Below, one piece after another: positions 35,688 through 45,005 of a stretch of 64,000 bases of DNA. Each line of letters starts with the position of its first letter. Positions within the stretch are counted from its first letter, which is position 1. The notes under the pieces are model-generated. The model was not told where the DNA came from. It ran no database searches and saw only the letters and a program-made list of their open reading frames with translations. The stretch comes from Dasania sp. GY-MA-18. GTDB taxonomy: Bacteria > Pseudomonadota > Gammaproteobacteria > Pseudomonadales > Dasaniaceae. Where the stretch lies: positions 124,001 through 188,000 of the forward strand of contig NZ_JANHAP010000001.1 in NCBI RefSeq assembly GCF_024734385.1, read 5' to 3'. Made by a program: the position numbers and the translations under genes.

Positions 35688-35772
35688 GGTTCCCAAGCTC
35701 CTGCGTAAGCATAGACCCGCATTGGCTTACTAAAGCGATTGAGGGACTAATTCAGTTCCTATTGTGGGAACC
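35688..35772. repeat. Inverted repeat just after the helicase gene
   Basis: GGTTCCCA (35688-35695) and TGGGAACC (35765-35772) form 8-base inverted arms 69 bases apart, right after the stop codon. They could mark the end of a small element or be a long-range hairpin. Confidence 0.35.
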
Positions 35773-35790
35773 AAACCGGCGCCCCGTCTC

Positions 35791-35844
35791 ACCATTAATA
35801 CAAAACCCCGCCTTTGCAAGAAGGCGGGGTTTTGTATTAATGGT
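35791..35844. terminator. Perfect 24-bp bidirectional terminator
   Basis: Arms of 24 bases beginning ACCATTAATACAAAACCCCG with a 6-base loop. Counterpart of 31893-31940 in the left flanking repeat. Confidence 0.88.
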
Positions 35845-35870
35845 AGTAACTGCAGGTATTGAGTTAAAAG

Positions 35871-35964
35871 CCCGGGTTCACAAAAATGCAGGATAGCCAT
35901 TTTTGACGACCGCAGGTCGCCCCAACGGGATGAGCGCCAAGGATGGCGCGAATCAATTCCCGCC
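35871..35964 (+). repeat. ssrA-linked four-hairpin element, type B, copy B2
   Basis: As B1, with CGACC-GCA-GGTCG, CCC around CAAC/GGG, and GCGCCA-AGGA-TGGCGC intact; the first stem has lost one base on its left arm. Confidence 0.7.
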
Positions 35965-36022
35965 AAGCTGTTAATACGCATCATAGAGTTTTTTATTTGT
36001 GGTGTGGGTGCGAACCCGCGTA

Positions 36023-36103
36023 CCGGGTTCACAAAAATGCATTTGCACAGCCGCAGGCTGCCCACAGGGCGAGGCACATGGATGTGCCGAGTGAATTCCC
36101 GCC
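36023..36103 (+). repeat. ssrA-linked element, type A, copy A4
   Basis: As A3, with the same shortened first stem (AAATGCATTT), supporting a common origin of the two flanking repeats. It stops at GAATTCCCGCC. Confidence 0.7.
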
Positions 36104-36134
36104 AGTGGCATTAACAAAAAAATAAACAATCAAT

Positions 36135-36160
36135 AAAAAAGGGGAGCCCTACCGCTCCCC
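36135..36160 (-). terminator. Terminator of groES-groEL
   Basis: GGGGAGC and GCTCCCC form a 7-bp stem followed on the minus strand by six U residues, about 25 bases after the groEL stop. Confidence 0.85.
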
Positions 36161-36185
36161 TAAACACGATTGTGGCTAGAAGGGT

Positions 36186-38128
<1,943 letters not shown>

Positions 38129-38202
38129 GAACGTTTCTCCTACTATGATTGAATACCAAATTAACTCGCAGCGGCAAGCATGGGCCCACCGCGCCAAAAT
38201 TA

Positions 38203-38230
38203 TGTAGGGGCAGTAAAAATTGATTTCAAG
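38203..38230 (-). promoter_or_regulatory. Sigma-32 heat-shock promoter of groES-groEL
   Basis: On the minus strand CTTGAAA, a 13-base spacer, then CCCCTACA. The -35 element is perfect, and the spacing equals that of the grpE promoter. Confidence 0.8.
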
Positions 38231-38307
38231 TATTTTAAATAAAAAATTTTTTACTATACTGAACAGGTAGATATAAACCCCTGTTATAAGCCCTGAGGAG
38301 TTTATTT

Positions 38308-38895
38308 ATGCCCGTGAAAAGCACTATTAGCCGCGAAGGCTCTTTAGCCGCCTACTTTAAAAAACGCCTGCAGCGTTTTAGCCAGGCCTCCCCCCCGCAC
38401 GACGACACCCTGTGGTATTTAAGCCATATGCTAGAACGCTACGGCCAAAGCCGTGAGCTATTTGAACAGCAGCAAGGGCTAAGCCTGCAGCCTTTGGCCC
38501 TACTTTATTTTGATGCACTAGCCACCAATAACAAAAGAGAAAAGCTGGCCCTGTTACGTAAGCTGGGGGACCAGTCTTTGTTTTTAGCGGCTTTATTCCC
38601 TGAGTATTTTGCACGCCGCGGTATACGCAAGGATTATATGGTGGGCATGGGCGGTGCGGCTTATTACTATGTCGCCGAAGCCAGTAAGCAACAAGCCCAT
38701 ATATTTTCGGAGTTAGCCACCGGCTTTGCTCGCTTATTAAGCTTAGTTAGCCAAGCTTGCTCTAAGGAGCATTTTTTTGATGCCCAGGATATTTTATTGC
38801 TGCACCAACGCTGGCTAAACAACAAAGACCAGTTAGCCGAACAACAGCTACGCGCTGTGGGCATTATCCCTATAGACCCAAGCTGGCAACATTAG
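38308..38895 (+). CDS. Conserved hypothetical protein next to groES
   Basis: A 195-residue soluble, helix-rich protein divergent from groES. Features are DDTLWYLSHMLERYGQSRELF near the start, LQPLALLYFDALATNNKREKLALLRKLGDQSLFLAALFPEYF in the middle, and YMVGMGGAAYYYVAEAS. I recall similar uncharacterised proteins in other gammaproteobacteria but no function. Position shares the groES promoter region. No membrane segment or signal peptide. Confidence 0.75.
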   Translation: MPVKSTISREGSLAAYFKKRLQRFSQASPPHDDTLWYLSHMLERYGQSRELFEQQQGLSLQPLALLYFDALATNNKREKLALLRKLGDQSLFLAALFPEYFARRGIRKDYMVGMGGAAYYYVAEASKQQAHIFSELATGFARLLSLVSQACSKEHFFDAQDILLLHQRWLNNKDQLAEQQLRAVGIIPIDPSWQH

Positions 38896-38923
38896 CCGCG
38901 CAGCGCGCGGGATTAAGTAGTTT

Positions 38924-39229
38924 TTATTTTTCTATAAACCGTTTTAGCTGGTGTCGGTAGCGAAGGTTTTCTTGTTGCAGGGTCTCTTTTTGCTGCATAA
39001 GATCGATGACCAGCGCCACTGCTACCCAGTCTATTTCTAAGTCTCTTTGCAGGCGGGCTGCTTTTTTTATCCAGTGTACGCTGCTGGTATCAAATACCCA
39101 GTCGTTACTGCCCTGGCCAGCCACTGGCTCGGCTATGCCGTATTCGACAATATTAATAATTATTTCGCGCTCTATACTTTCCAACTGGCAGAGCTCGTTA
39201 ATGGATAAGCTTAAAGTAATTTCAGCCAT
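38924..39229 (-). CDS. cbpM: Chaperone modulator CbpM
   Basis: A 101-residue MerR-like adaptor that binds the J domain of CbpA and restrains it. INELCQLESIEREIIINIVEYGIAEPV, HWIKKAARLQRDLEIDWVAVALVIDLM and a C-terminal coiled segment fit the family. The start MAEITLSL at 39229 lies one base after the cbpA stop codon, so the two are cotranslated. Confidence 0.88.
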   Translation of the reverse strand: MAEITLSLSINELCQLESIEREIIINIVEYGIAEPVAGQGSNDWVFDTSSVHWIKKAARLQRDLEIDWVAVALVIDLMQQKETLQQENLRYRHQLKRFIEK

Positions 39230-39230
39230 G

Positions 39231-40157
39231 CTATTTACTCCATTCGGCTCTGGGGTCAAAATTGGCAGCGGCATCGAGTTGCTGCCATAGCGCCTTAGTT
39301 TTTTCATTACTACTGCTGGGCATTACGATTTTCACCACGGCATATAAATCGCCAGCCACGCCTTTTCTATCCTTTAAGCCCTTGCCTTTAATACGTAGCT
39401 TTTTACCGGCTGGCGTATTGGGCGAGATGGTGACATTAACCGAGCCTTGCAGGGTAGGTACTTTGACTTTAGTCCCTAAGGCTGCCTCCCAAGGCGCTAA
39501 GGGCAAAGTAATGATTAAGTTATGGCCTTGCACATCAAACCATGGGTGCGGCACCAGGCGTATATGCAGGTATAAATCCCCCGCGGCACCGCCTTGACCG
39601 TGCCCTGCCCCACCCTGGCCTTTAACACGTATACGCTCACCATCACTAACGCCCTGCGGGATGGTTACTTTTAGATGTTTTTTGTTGGCCTCGCCTTGCA
39701 GATGATAGGCTACGGTTTTAACCGTTTTCTGTAGCGTATCCTCTAAAAATATAGGCATTTCTATTTCTACATCCTGCCCTCTAAATGCCTGCTGGCGACC
39801 TTGTTGGAAGCCTTGGCTGCCGCCAAACATAGAATTAAAAAAGTCTGAAAAGTCGCCATCGAAGTGAGCGCCACCTTGGCTATAATTGCGCTGGGAACCC
39901 TGCCACCCCGGCGGTGGTTCAAATCCGCCGCCAGGCCTGCCGCCGTATTTTTTTAGCTCATCAAATTCGGCACGGCGCTGATCGTCTTTTAATACTTCGT
40001 AGGCTTCCGCCACTTCTTTAAATTTTTCTTCTGCGCCCTTATCAGGGTTCATGTCAGGGTGATACTGACGTGCCAATTTTCTATAGGCTGTTTTTATGGT
40101 TTTTTCGTCGGCATCGTCTTTAACTCCAAGGATCTTATAGTAATCTTTAAATTCCAT
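39231..40157 (-). CDS. cbpA: DnaJ-class co-chaperone CbpA
   Basis: A 308-residue J-domain protein lacking the zinc region. The J domain is DYYKILGVKDDADEKTIKTAYRKLARQYHPD with HPD, then a Gly-rich linker (GGRPGGGFEPPPGW) and two C-terminal beta domains. CbpA acts with DnaK and can bind curved DNA. CbpM follows directly. Together they add a second Hsp40 in the chaperone cluster. Confidence 0.95.
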   Translation of the reverse strand: MEFKDYYKILGVKDDADEKTIKTAYRKLARQYHPDMNPDKGAEEKFKEVAEAYEVLKDDQRRAEFDELKKYGGRPGGGFEPPPGWQGSQRNYSQGGAHFDGDFSDFFNSMFGGSQGFQQGRQQAFRGQDVEIEMPIFLEDTLQKTVKTVAYHLQGEANKKHLKVTIPQGVSDGERIRVKGQGGAGHGQGGAAGDLYLHIRLVPHPWFDVQGHNLIITLPLAPWEAALGTKVKVPTLQGSVNVTISPNTPAGKKLRIKGKGLKDRKGVAGDLYAVVKIVMPSSSNEKTKALWQQLDAAANFDPRAEWSK

Positions 40158-40239
40158 ACCTTGTTCTCAGTGGCAATAAGCGTTTATTAATAATGGCAGT
40201 AAATTACTGTTCGGCAAGCTTAAAAGTACATTCACTTTG

Positions 40240-40836
40240 CTATTTTTTTGGGATGGTAATAACAATCTGCTGGTCTTGCTCTTCTATACGCATACCGGAC
40301 TCATCCACAGCTTGCGCCAAGGTAATGGTTTGTGAAAACTGGCTGCTGCTTACAGCTTGCTGCACCGTATTATCATCACGGTTGCTATGGCTATTGCTTA
40401 CCTTACCCGACAGGCTAAAAACATTGCCGCTCAACTCGGTATTGAGCTCTACTTGTTGGCCTTTGGGTACGGTTATGGTGATTTGATAGTGCTCAGCCTC
40501 ATCAGCCATGGTAATTTTGGGACCCGAAGGTGAGTAACCAAAACCTCTGTGGCTAAAAATAGATTGGCCGGGTATTAGCTGGCTCATCATTTCGTCCATG
40601 TGCTTTTGCAGGCGGGAGAAGTGATTATCTTTATCCCAGGGCGCAGCCCATGGATCCCAGTTTTTTGGCCAAGGGTCGGCCAGATTTTGCATCATGGGCA
40701 TTTCAATATTGCCCCAAGGGGCTAAGCTATTTAACTGTTGCTGTAAACGCCAGTTGTTATACAGCAACACGGCTATGGTTAATAAACACAGCAACAAAAG
40801 AGCCAATAGATACTGTTGTTTTTGCTTCGTTTTCAT
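40240..40836 (-). CDS. Membrane-anchored Hsp20/alpha-crystallin-like protein
   Basis: A 198-residue protein with one N-terminal membrane segment (YLLALLLLCLLTIAVLLY), a Trp/Pro-rich linker (NLADPWPKNWDPWAAPW), and a C-terminal domain resembling alpha-crystallin beta strands: KITMADEAEHYQITITVPKGQQVELNTEL, then SGNVFSLSGKV, ending with IEEQDQQIVITIPKK. It probably places the sHsp-like domain in the periplasm. It lies between cbpA and two Hsp20 genes on the same strand. The function is inferred from fold and context only. Confidence 0.7.
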   Translation of the reverse strand: MKTKQKQQYLLALLLLCLLTIAVLLYNNWRLQQQLNSLAPWGNIEMPMMQNLADPWPKNWDPWAAPWDKDNHFSRLQKHMDEMMSQLIPGQSIFSHRGFGYSPSGPKITMADEAEHYQITITVPKGQQVELNTELSGNVFSLSGKVSNSHSNRDDNTVQQAVSSSQFSQTITLAQAVDESGMRIEEQDQQIVITIPKK

Positions 40837-40880
40837 AGCGCTCCTTACGGTTATATTGCCAACAAATATTGATTAACAAT

Positions 40881-40906
40881 CCGGTAGGCTAACTACAACC
40901 TACCGG
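40881..40906 (-). other. Hairpin between the anchored sHsp gene and hsp20
   Basis: CCGGTAGG and CCTACCGG form an 8-bp stem with a 10-base loop. No clear U-run, so a weak terminator or processing site. Confidence 0.4.
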
Positions 40907-40916
40907 CATAACACGA

Positions 40917-41522
40917 TTAAGATATGGGTATGTGCTTCACCTGACTGGCCGGTGTATCTCGGCGCGGGATACGCAGGTTAAGCACGCCATCTTTTAGGCT
41001 GGCTTGTATATCCTCACTTATTGCGTCCTGTGGCAGCGACAAGGTACGCTGGAACGCACCGTAGCTGCGCTCTACTCGGTAAAATTGCTTATTGTCAGAT
41101 TCGTTTTTCTCCTCTTTATGACCTTTCACCACTAATACATCGCCACTCACCTCTACCGACAAGTCCTGTTGCGATAAACCGGGTACGTCTAAGTTAATTT
41201 CGTATTGCTTATCATCACCGGTGACATCTATCTGTGGCCTATAACGTAGCTGTGGATTTTGCTCGGTAAGCTCATTTTGCCAGCCATTATTAAAAAATGG
41301 GCTGCGTAAACTGGGTAGCCCAACACTACTAAACACATCGTCGAATAGCCTATCCATTTCACGGTGCAAACGTAGCAATGGGTCTGCCTGCGCGGCTGTA
41401 TTAGCAACGCTAATATCGCGACGGGTTACCGGTACGTGCTGTTGTTTATCCTCATCATTTTCGTGTTTAAACCAGTTCCAGGGATTGAGTTTTTCCCAGG
41501 TTGAATGCTTTTCAGTAGTCAT
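40917..41522 (-). CDS. Hsp20 family small heat shock protein
   Basis: A 201-residue class A-like sHsp. A variable N-terminus (TWEKLNPWNWFKHENDED) precedes a clear alpha-crystallin domain: YRPQIDVTGDDKQYEINLDVPGLSQQDLSVEV, VEVSGDVLVVKGHKEEK, VERSYGAFQRTLSLP and LKDGVLNLRIPR. The C-terminal QVKHIPIS has an IxI-like motif for oligomerisation. The start ATG at 41522 has GAGGAG 6 bases upstream. Confidence 0.93.
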   Translation of the reverse strand: MTTEKHSTWEKLNPWNWFKHENDEDKQQHVPVTRRDISVANTAAQADPLLRLHREMDRLFDDVFSSVGLPSLRSPFFNNGWQNELTEQNPQLRYRPQIDVTGDDKQYEINLDVPGLSQQDLSVEVSGDVLVVKGHKEEKNESDNKQFYRVERSYGAFQRTLSLPQDAISEDIQASLKDGVLNLRIPRRDTPASQVKHIPIS

Positions 41523-41572
41523 TATTAACTCCTCATGCACTAAGCCAATTAAGCCTTACTAAGAAAACCCAG

Positions 41573-41604
41573 GCTGCCGGCAGGGCTAGTTTGCTGCCGG
41601 CAGC
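41573..41604. repeat. Duplicated GCTGCCGGCAG palindrome between the two hsp20 genes
   Basis: GCTGCCGGCAG (41573-41583) and GCTGCCGGCAGC (41593-41604) are self-palindromic and can pair with each other. On the minus strand the hairpin is followed by GGGTTTTC, so it may act as an attenuator. Confidence 0.5.
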
Positions 41605-41615
41605 GCTAGTTGCTG

Positions 41616-42098
41616 CTAAGCCGCTTTATCGCCTTTAGCCTCGGACTTGCTTGCCGATTGATGCTCTATAACCTTGCTAGCTTTGTTAATGGCTATGGTT
41701 TTAGGCTTCATGGCCTCAGGAATTTCCTTGACTAGGCTTATAGTGAGCAGGCCATTGTCTAAGCTGGCATCAACCACCTCGACATGGTCATCAAGGTTAA
41801 ATTTGCGTTCAAAGCTGCGGTTAGCAATACCTTGATGCAGATAGTTATGCTGCTCATTACTGGCTTTTTCACCGCGTATGCTTAGCACCCCTTTTTCCAC
41901 TTTAATATCCAGCTCTTGATCAGTAAAACCCGCTACTGCTAAGGTAATAGCGTAGTGGTTATCTTCCAGAGCCTCGATATTATAGGGTGGGTAATTAGGG
42001 CTAACGGCATCACTGCTTAAAGCGCTATCCAATAAACCCGCAAGCCTATCGAAGCCTATGCTGCTGCGATAAAGTGGAGTTAGGTCTAATGTGTTCAT
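41616..42098 (-). CDS. Hsp20 protein, IbpA-like
   Basis: A 160-residue class B sHsp. LTPLYRSSIGFDRLAGLLDSAL resembles the IbpA/B N-terminus. The alpha-crystallin domain NIEALEDNHYAITLAVAGFTDQELDIKVE and LDNGLLTISLVKEIPEAMKPKTI follow. The start MNTLDLTP at 42098 has GGGAGG 7 bases upstream. It binds aggregates for DnaK/ClpB rescue. The leader may hold a ROSE-like thermometer. Confidence 0.9.
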   Translation of the reverse strand: MNTLDLTPLYRSSIGFDRLAGLLDSALSSDAVSPNYPPYNIEALEDNHYAITLAVAGFTDQELDIKVEKGVLSIRGEKASNEQHNYLHQGIANRSFERKFNLDDHVEVVDASLDNGLLTISLVKEIPEAMKPKTIAINKASKVIEHQSASKSEAKGDKAA

Positions 42099-42101
42099 CA
42101 T

Positions 42102-42121
42102 AAATCCTCCCTAAGAAGCAA
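42102..42121 (-). promoter_or_regulatory. Possible ROSE-type RNA thermometer around the ibpA-like start
   Basis: On the minus strand TTGCTTCTTAGGGAGG precedes the start. A TTGCT block ahead of the Shine-Dalgarno sequence resembles the anti-SD of ROSE elements in sHsp leaders. Folding was not computed. Confidence 0.35.
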
Positions 42122-42300
42122 AATAAAATAAACAGCTTTACGGTAAGCTACTGCCACAGCTAGCTCCTTTAGAGCCTAGACATGGCAATCAATACCTATG
42201 GGCGGCGGGAGCTATTTCAATAGCTTGGTTAGATAAATTAATCATAAAAATTAACTGAAATATAAAGGCCATTTATTATTGGCCGTAGGGAGGCAAAAAC

Positions 42301-43659
42301 TTAGCTGTCTTGGCCTAAGCTGACGACATATAGCCAGGCATAAGCCAGCACACCGGAAACGGTGGAAGCGATTAATATGGCAATCTTGGCCATAGCTAAC
42401 AGCTCTTCATTACCGCCAAAGCTCATGCCGGCAATAAATATAGACATAGTAAAGCCTATGCCACAGAGAAAACTCAGCCCTATAATATGGCGTATCGTTA
42501 AGCCCTCTGGCAACTCACCCATGCCCAATTTAATCGCCAGCCAGGCAAATAAACTGATACCTAAACATTTACCCAGCACTAAGCCCAACATAATGGCCAG
42601 TGATAAGGGCTGTGCCACTATCCCAGCCAACGATAAGTCATCCAAAGAGACCCCCGCGTTAGTGAAGGCAAAGATAGGCATTACCAATAAAGCCACCGGG
42701 TGACGCAGTGCGTTTTCCCAACGTTTTAGAGGTGTTGACGCTTGATGAGCTGCATCCAGTACGTTTTCTACAACCTGATGCTGCTCTTTTTGCTCTAATA
42801 TTTTTACCTCTGCTTGCTTGCCTGACTCTATACGCTCAAAGCGATGCAGTAATTTTTTTATACGCTTAATAAACCAATCCGGCTCTTTCGAAGAGCGCGC
42901 CGGTATAGTTGCGGCGACTAAAATACCCGCTACCGTGGCATGTATACCTGACACCAGCATGGCTAGCCACATAGCAACCCCGCCCAAAATATAAACACTG
43001 GGCCTACGCAGCCCCACGGCGTTAGCCAGTATTAGTAATAGTAAAATCACTGCGGCAATATACAGATAAGCAAGCTGTATAGACTCGGTATAAAACAGTG
43101 CAATAACCACGATAGCGCCCAAATCATCCACTATGGCTAAGGCGGTAATAAAGGCAAAAGCAGAGATGGGTATACGTGCGCCCAGCAAAGCCAACACCCC
43201 TATGGCAAAAGCCGTATCAGTAGCCATGGGTATACCCCAGCCACTGGCATAGGCGGTATCGAATGTTAAAGCAAAGTAAAACAGCGCCGGTACCAGCATC
43301 CCACCCAGGGCGGCCACTAAAATGGGTGCTGATTTTTTTATATCGCGTATTTCCCCGGCTAAGAGTTCGCGCTTGATTTCTACGCCTATAACAAAGAAAA
43401 ATATAGCCATTAGGCCATCATTGACCCAGTGCTTAAAACTCATAGCATAGGGCTGCTGCCCTACTAGCAAGCCGATTTGATAGTGCAAATAGTCGCTATA
43501 GTGTTGCGCCCACTCGCTGTTAGCCAGCATTAACGCCAATACCGTAGCCGAAATTAAAATAATGCTGCTAGATTTTTGCTCTTCTATAAAATTTTGAAAA
43601 GGCGATAACACTTTGCTAAAAGCTTGTTCTAACGCCGTTTGATTGCTGCTCTCGGTCAT
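42301..43659 (-). CDS. nhaA: Na+/H+ antiporter NhaA
   Basis: Exports sodium in exchange for protons. It has about 12 membrane segments. FKHWVNDGLMAIFFFVIGVEIKREL is a family hallmark, and ALAIVDDLGAI contains the paired Asp of the ion site. Length 452, longer than E. coli because of a charged cytoplasmic loop of about 65 residues (SSKEPDWFIKRIKKLLHRF onward). The GGDEF gene ends 13 bases upstream, so they are probably cotranscribed. Confidence 0.96.
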   Translation of the reverse strand: MTESSNQTALEQAFSKVLSPFQNFIEEQKSSSIILISATVLALMLANSEWAQHYSDYLHYQIGLLVGQQPYAMSFKHWVNDGLMAIFFFVIGVEIKRELLAGEIRDIKKSAPILVAALGGMLVPALFYFALTFDTAYASGWGIPMATDTAFAIGVLALLGARIPISAFAFITALAIVDDLGAIVVIALFYTESIQLAYLYIAAVILLLLILANAVGLRRPSVYILGGVAMWLAMLVSGIHATVAGILVAATIPARSSKEPDWFIKRIKKLLHRFERIESGKQAEVKILEQKEQHQVVENVLDAAHQASTPLKRWENALRHPVALLVMPIFAFTNAGVSLDDLSLAGIVAQPLSLAIMLGLVLGKCLGISLFAWLAIKLGMGELPEGLTIRHIIGLSFLCGIGFTMSIFIAGMSFGGNEELLAMAKIAILIASTVSGVLAYAWLYVVSLGQDS

Positions 43660-43672
43660 TGCTGCACCTTGT

Positions 43673-44509
43673 TTAGCTACTGACTACGCAATTTTTACCA
43701 CTGTGTTTGGCTTTATATAAGGCTAGGTCTGCTGCTTTAATCATAGCACTGGAGCTTGTTATGGTTTTATTAAGCGCTGCCACACCTATACTGACTGTCA
43801 CATTTATGCCCTGTATTTGCGTATTCGCAATATTAGCGCGTATGCGATTGGCCGCCAGGTTGGCTGCACTAGGTTCTATGGCTGGCATAATAATGACGAT
43901 TTCTTCACCGCCATAGCGGGCGGCAATATCCATGCTTCTCACCGAAGCGAGTATTAGCTGCCCCACTGTTGCCAACACCTGGTCCCCTGCTTGATGACCG
44001 TGGTTATCGTTAACCTGTTTAAAGTCATCAATATCTATCATTAACAAACAGACGGTATGGGGCGTGCGCTTAGCTAACTCTAGCTCTTTAGCGAGGTTTA
44101 CATCAAAGACCTCACGGGTATATAAGCCAGTTAATTCGTCAGTGGTACTGGTATTGGTTATAAAAGTACTTTTTTGCTGGCTAATAATAATTGGGGATTC
44201 AAGCTGCGGGTTAATATTGGATAAATAATCCATGGCGGCAACAGCTATATGCACATCCCTGGCCAGCAGCTTATTTAACTGTTGATAATGCTCGTTGATA
44301 GCCTGCCACAGTTTTTTGGCCTGCTCGGGCTGGAATGTTTCATGGGTAAGTGACAGCAATATACTAACGTATAAATCTGTACCGTATTTGGCCTCTAATT
44401 TATTTGCTGCCGACTTTTTATCGGCAATATTTTGAATTAAATTAACTGATAGTTTCTCTTCGCCTAATTGTATTAAATCTTCAAAATATTCATCTTCACA
44501 ATCGGCCAC
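43673..44509 (-). CDS. GGDEF diguanylate cyclase
   Basis: A 278-residue cytoplasmic protein. The C-terminal half is a GGDEF domain with STTDELTGLYTREVFD, LMIDIDDFKQVNDNHGHQAGDQVL and the active-site variant GGEEI. RSMD stands five residues before it, so the inhibitory I-site is intact. The N-terminal half shows no recognised sensor domain. The product would be c-di-GMP. It lies between a DUF2391 gene and nhaA. Confidence 0.92.
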   Translation of the reverse strand: MADCEDEYFEDLIQLGEEKLSVNLIQNIADKKSAANKLEAKYGTDLYVSILLSLTHETFQPEQAKKLWQAINEHYQQLNKLLARDVHIAVAAMDYLSNINPQLESPIIISQQKSTFITNTSTTDELTGLYTREVFDVNLAKELELAKRTPHTVCLLMIDIDDFKQVNDNHGHQAGDQVLATVGQLILASVRSMDIAARYGGEEIVIIMPAIEPSAANLAANRIRANIANTQIQGINVTVSIGVAALNKTITSSSAMIKAADLALYKAKHSGKNCVVSS

Positions 44510-44518
44510 AATATCCCC

Positions 44519-44914
44519 TTATTCTTTATCAAAACCATCTACCACTATGGCCCCCATGGAGGCTGGCATGGCAATAATAATGAGGCGTTTAAAAGCAATC
44601 ACAGGATCGCTTAATACCGGAAGTTTATCCAAGGCCAGCAATACCAGGGCGACTACCAGCATGGAAATTAAATACGCTATCACTATACGGGCGATATACA
44701 CAGGCATACGGTATTGAACATCGCTTTGAAACACACCCTCGTAGGCAAAAAAAGCTAAAAACACAATAGATAAGATAAACAGCAGCGCAATATTAGCCAT
44801 AGGCAGGGTTTTACTTAGCGACCAAGCCTCTTCCGAAAAAGAAATGGGCACCGCTAATACAAAAGAGCCAACAAATACTTGGCTCACATCTTCTAAATTA
44901 AAATAGAGCTTCAA
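44519..44914 (-). CDS. DUF2391-like integral membrane protein
   Basis: A 131-residue protein with four hydrophobic segments (FVGSFVLAVPISF, ANIALLFILSIVFLAFF, IARIVIAYLISMLVVALVLL, LIIIAMPASMGAIVV). The FVGSFVLAVPISFSEEAW start resembles DUF2391 (TIGR02587). Function unknown. Nine bases separate it from the GGDEF gene. Confidence 0.65.
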   Translation of the reverse strand: MKLYFNLEDVSQVFVGSFVLAVPISFSEEAWSLSKTLPMANIALLFILSIVFLAFFAYEGVFQSDVQYRMPVYIARIVIAYLISMLVVALVLLALDKLPVLSDPVIAFKRLIIIAMPASMGAIVVDGFDKE

Positions 44915-45005
44915 AGGCTATCTCCAGCTAGGTAAACGATGTGATCGACTAGCAGTATAAACCAAAAACCGACCTTAGCTCAGTGCAAGCTAGGCCAGCA
45001 CTAGG

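Larger units (their letters stand above)
32216..35790. mobile_element. ssrA-associated island carrying HTH remnant, higBA and primase-helicase
   Basis: A 3.6-kb segment bounded on both sides by 313-bp direct repeats made of terminator, B and A elements, placed at a common integration target (the ssrA 3' end). Cargo: a broken excisionase-like HTH gene, higB, higA and a primase-helicase. No integrase or transposase is present, so it is either a remnant or moved in trans. Its codon choice appears to differ from that of the neighbouring core genes. Confidence 0.55.
35791..36103 (+). repeat. Right 313-bp flanking direct repeat of the ssrA island
   Basis: Terminator, element B2, TTAATACGCATCAT spacer, element A4, in the same order as 31893-32205. 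Small indels differ, including a 6-base GTGGAT absent here. It ends in GAATTCCCGCC, then AGTGGCATTAAC instead of the ssrA terminus. Confidence 0.8.
35688..36185. other. Gene-free stretch between the helicase and groEL
   Basis: About 500 bases holding only structured repeats: the inverted repeat, the 24-bp terminator, elements B2 and A4, and the groEL terminator. Short open frames across the repeats are not believable genes. Confidence 0.6.

Noticed and set aside
31624-36103. CRISPR array
   Set aside because: The repeats are about 90-100 bases long, of two types, with spacers of uneven length that are themselves terminators. No cas genes are present.
42200-42245. Sigma-32 promoter upstream of the ibpA-like gene
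   Set aside because: ATTGAAA and GCCCATAG are present on the minus strand, but the spacer is about 11 bases, shorter than the usual 13-14.
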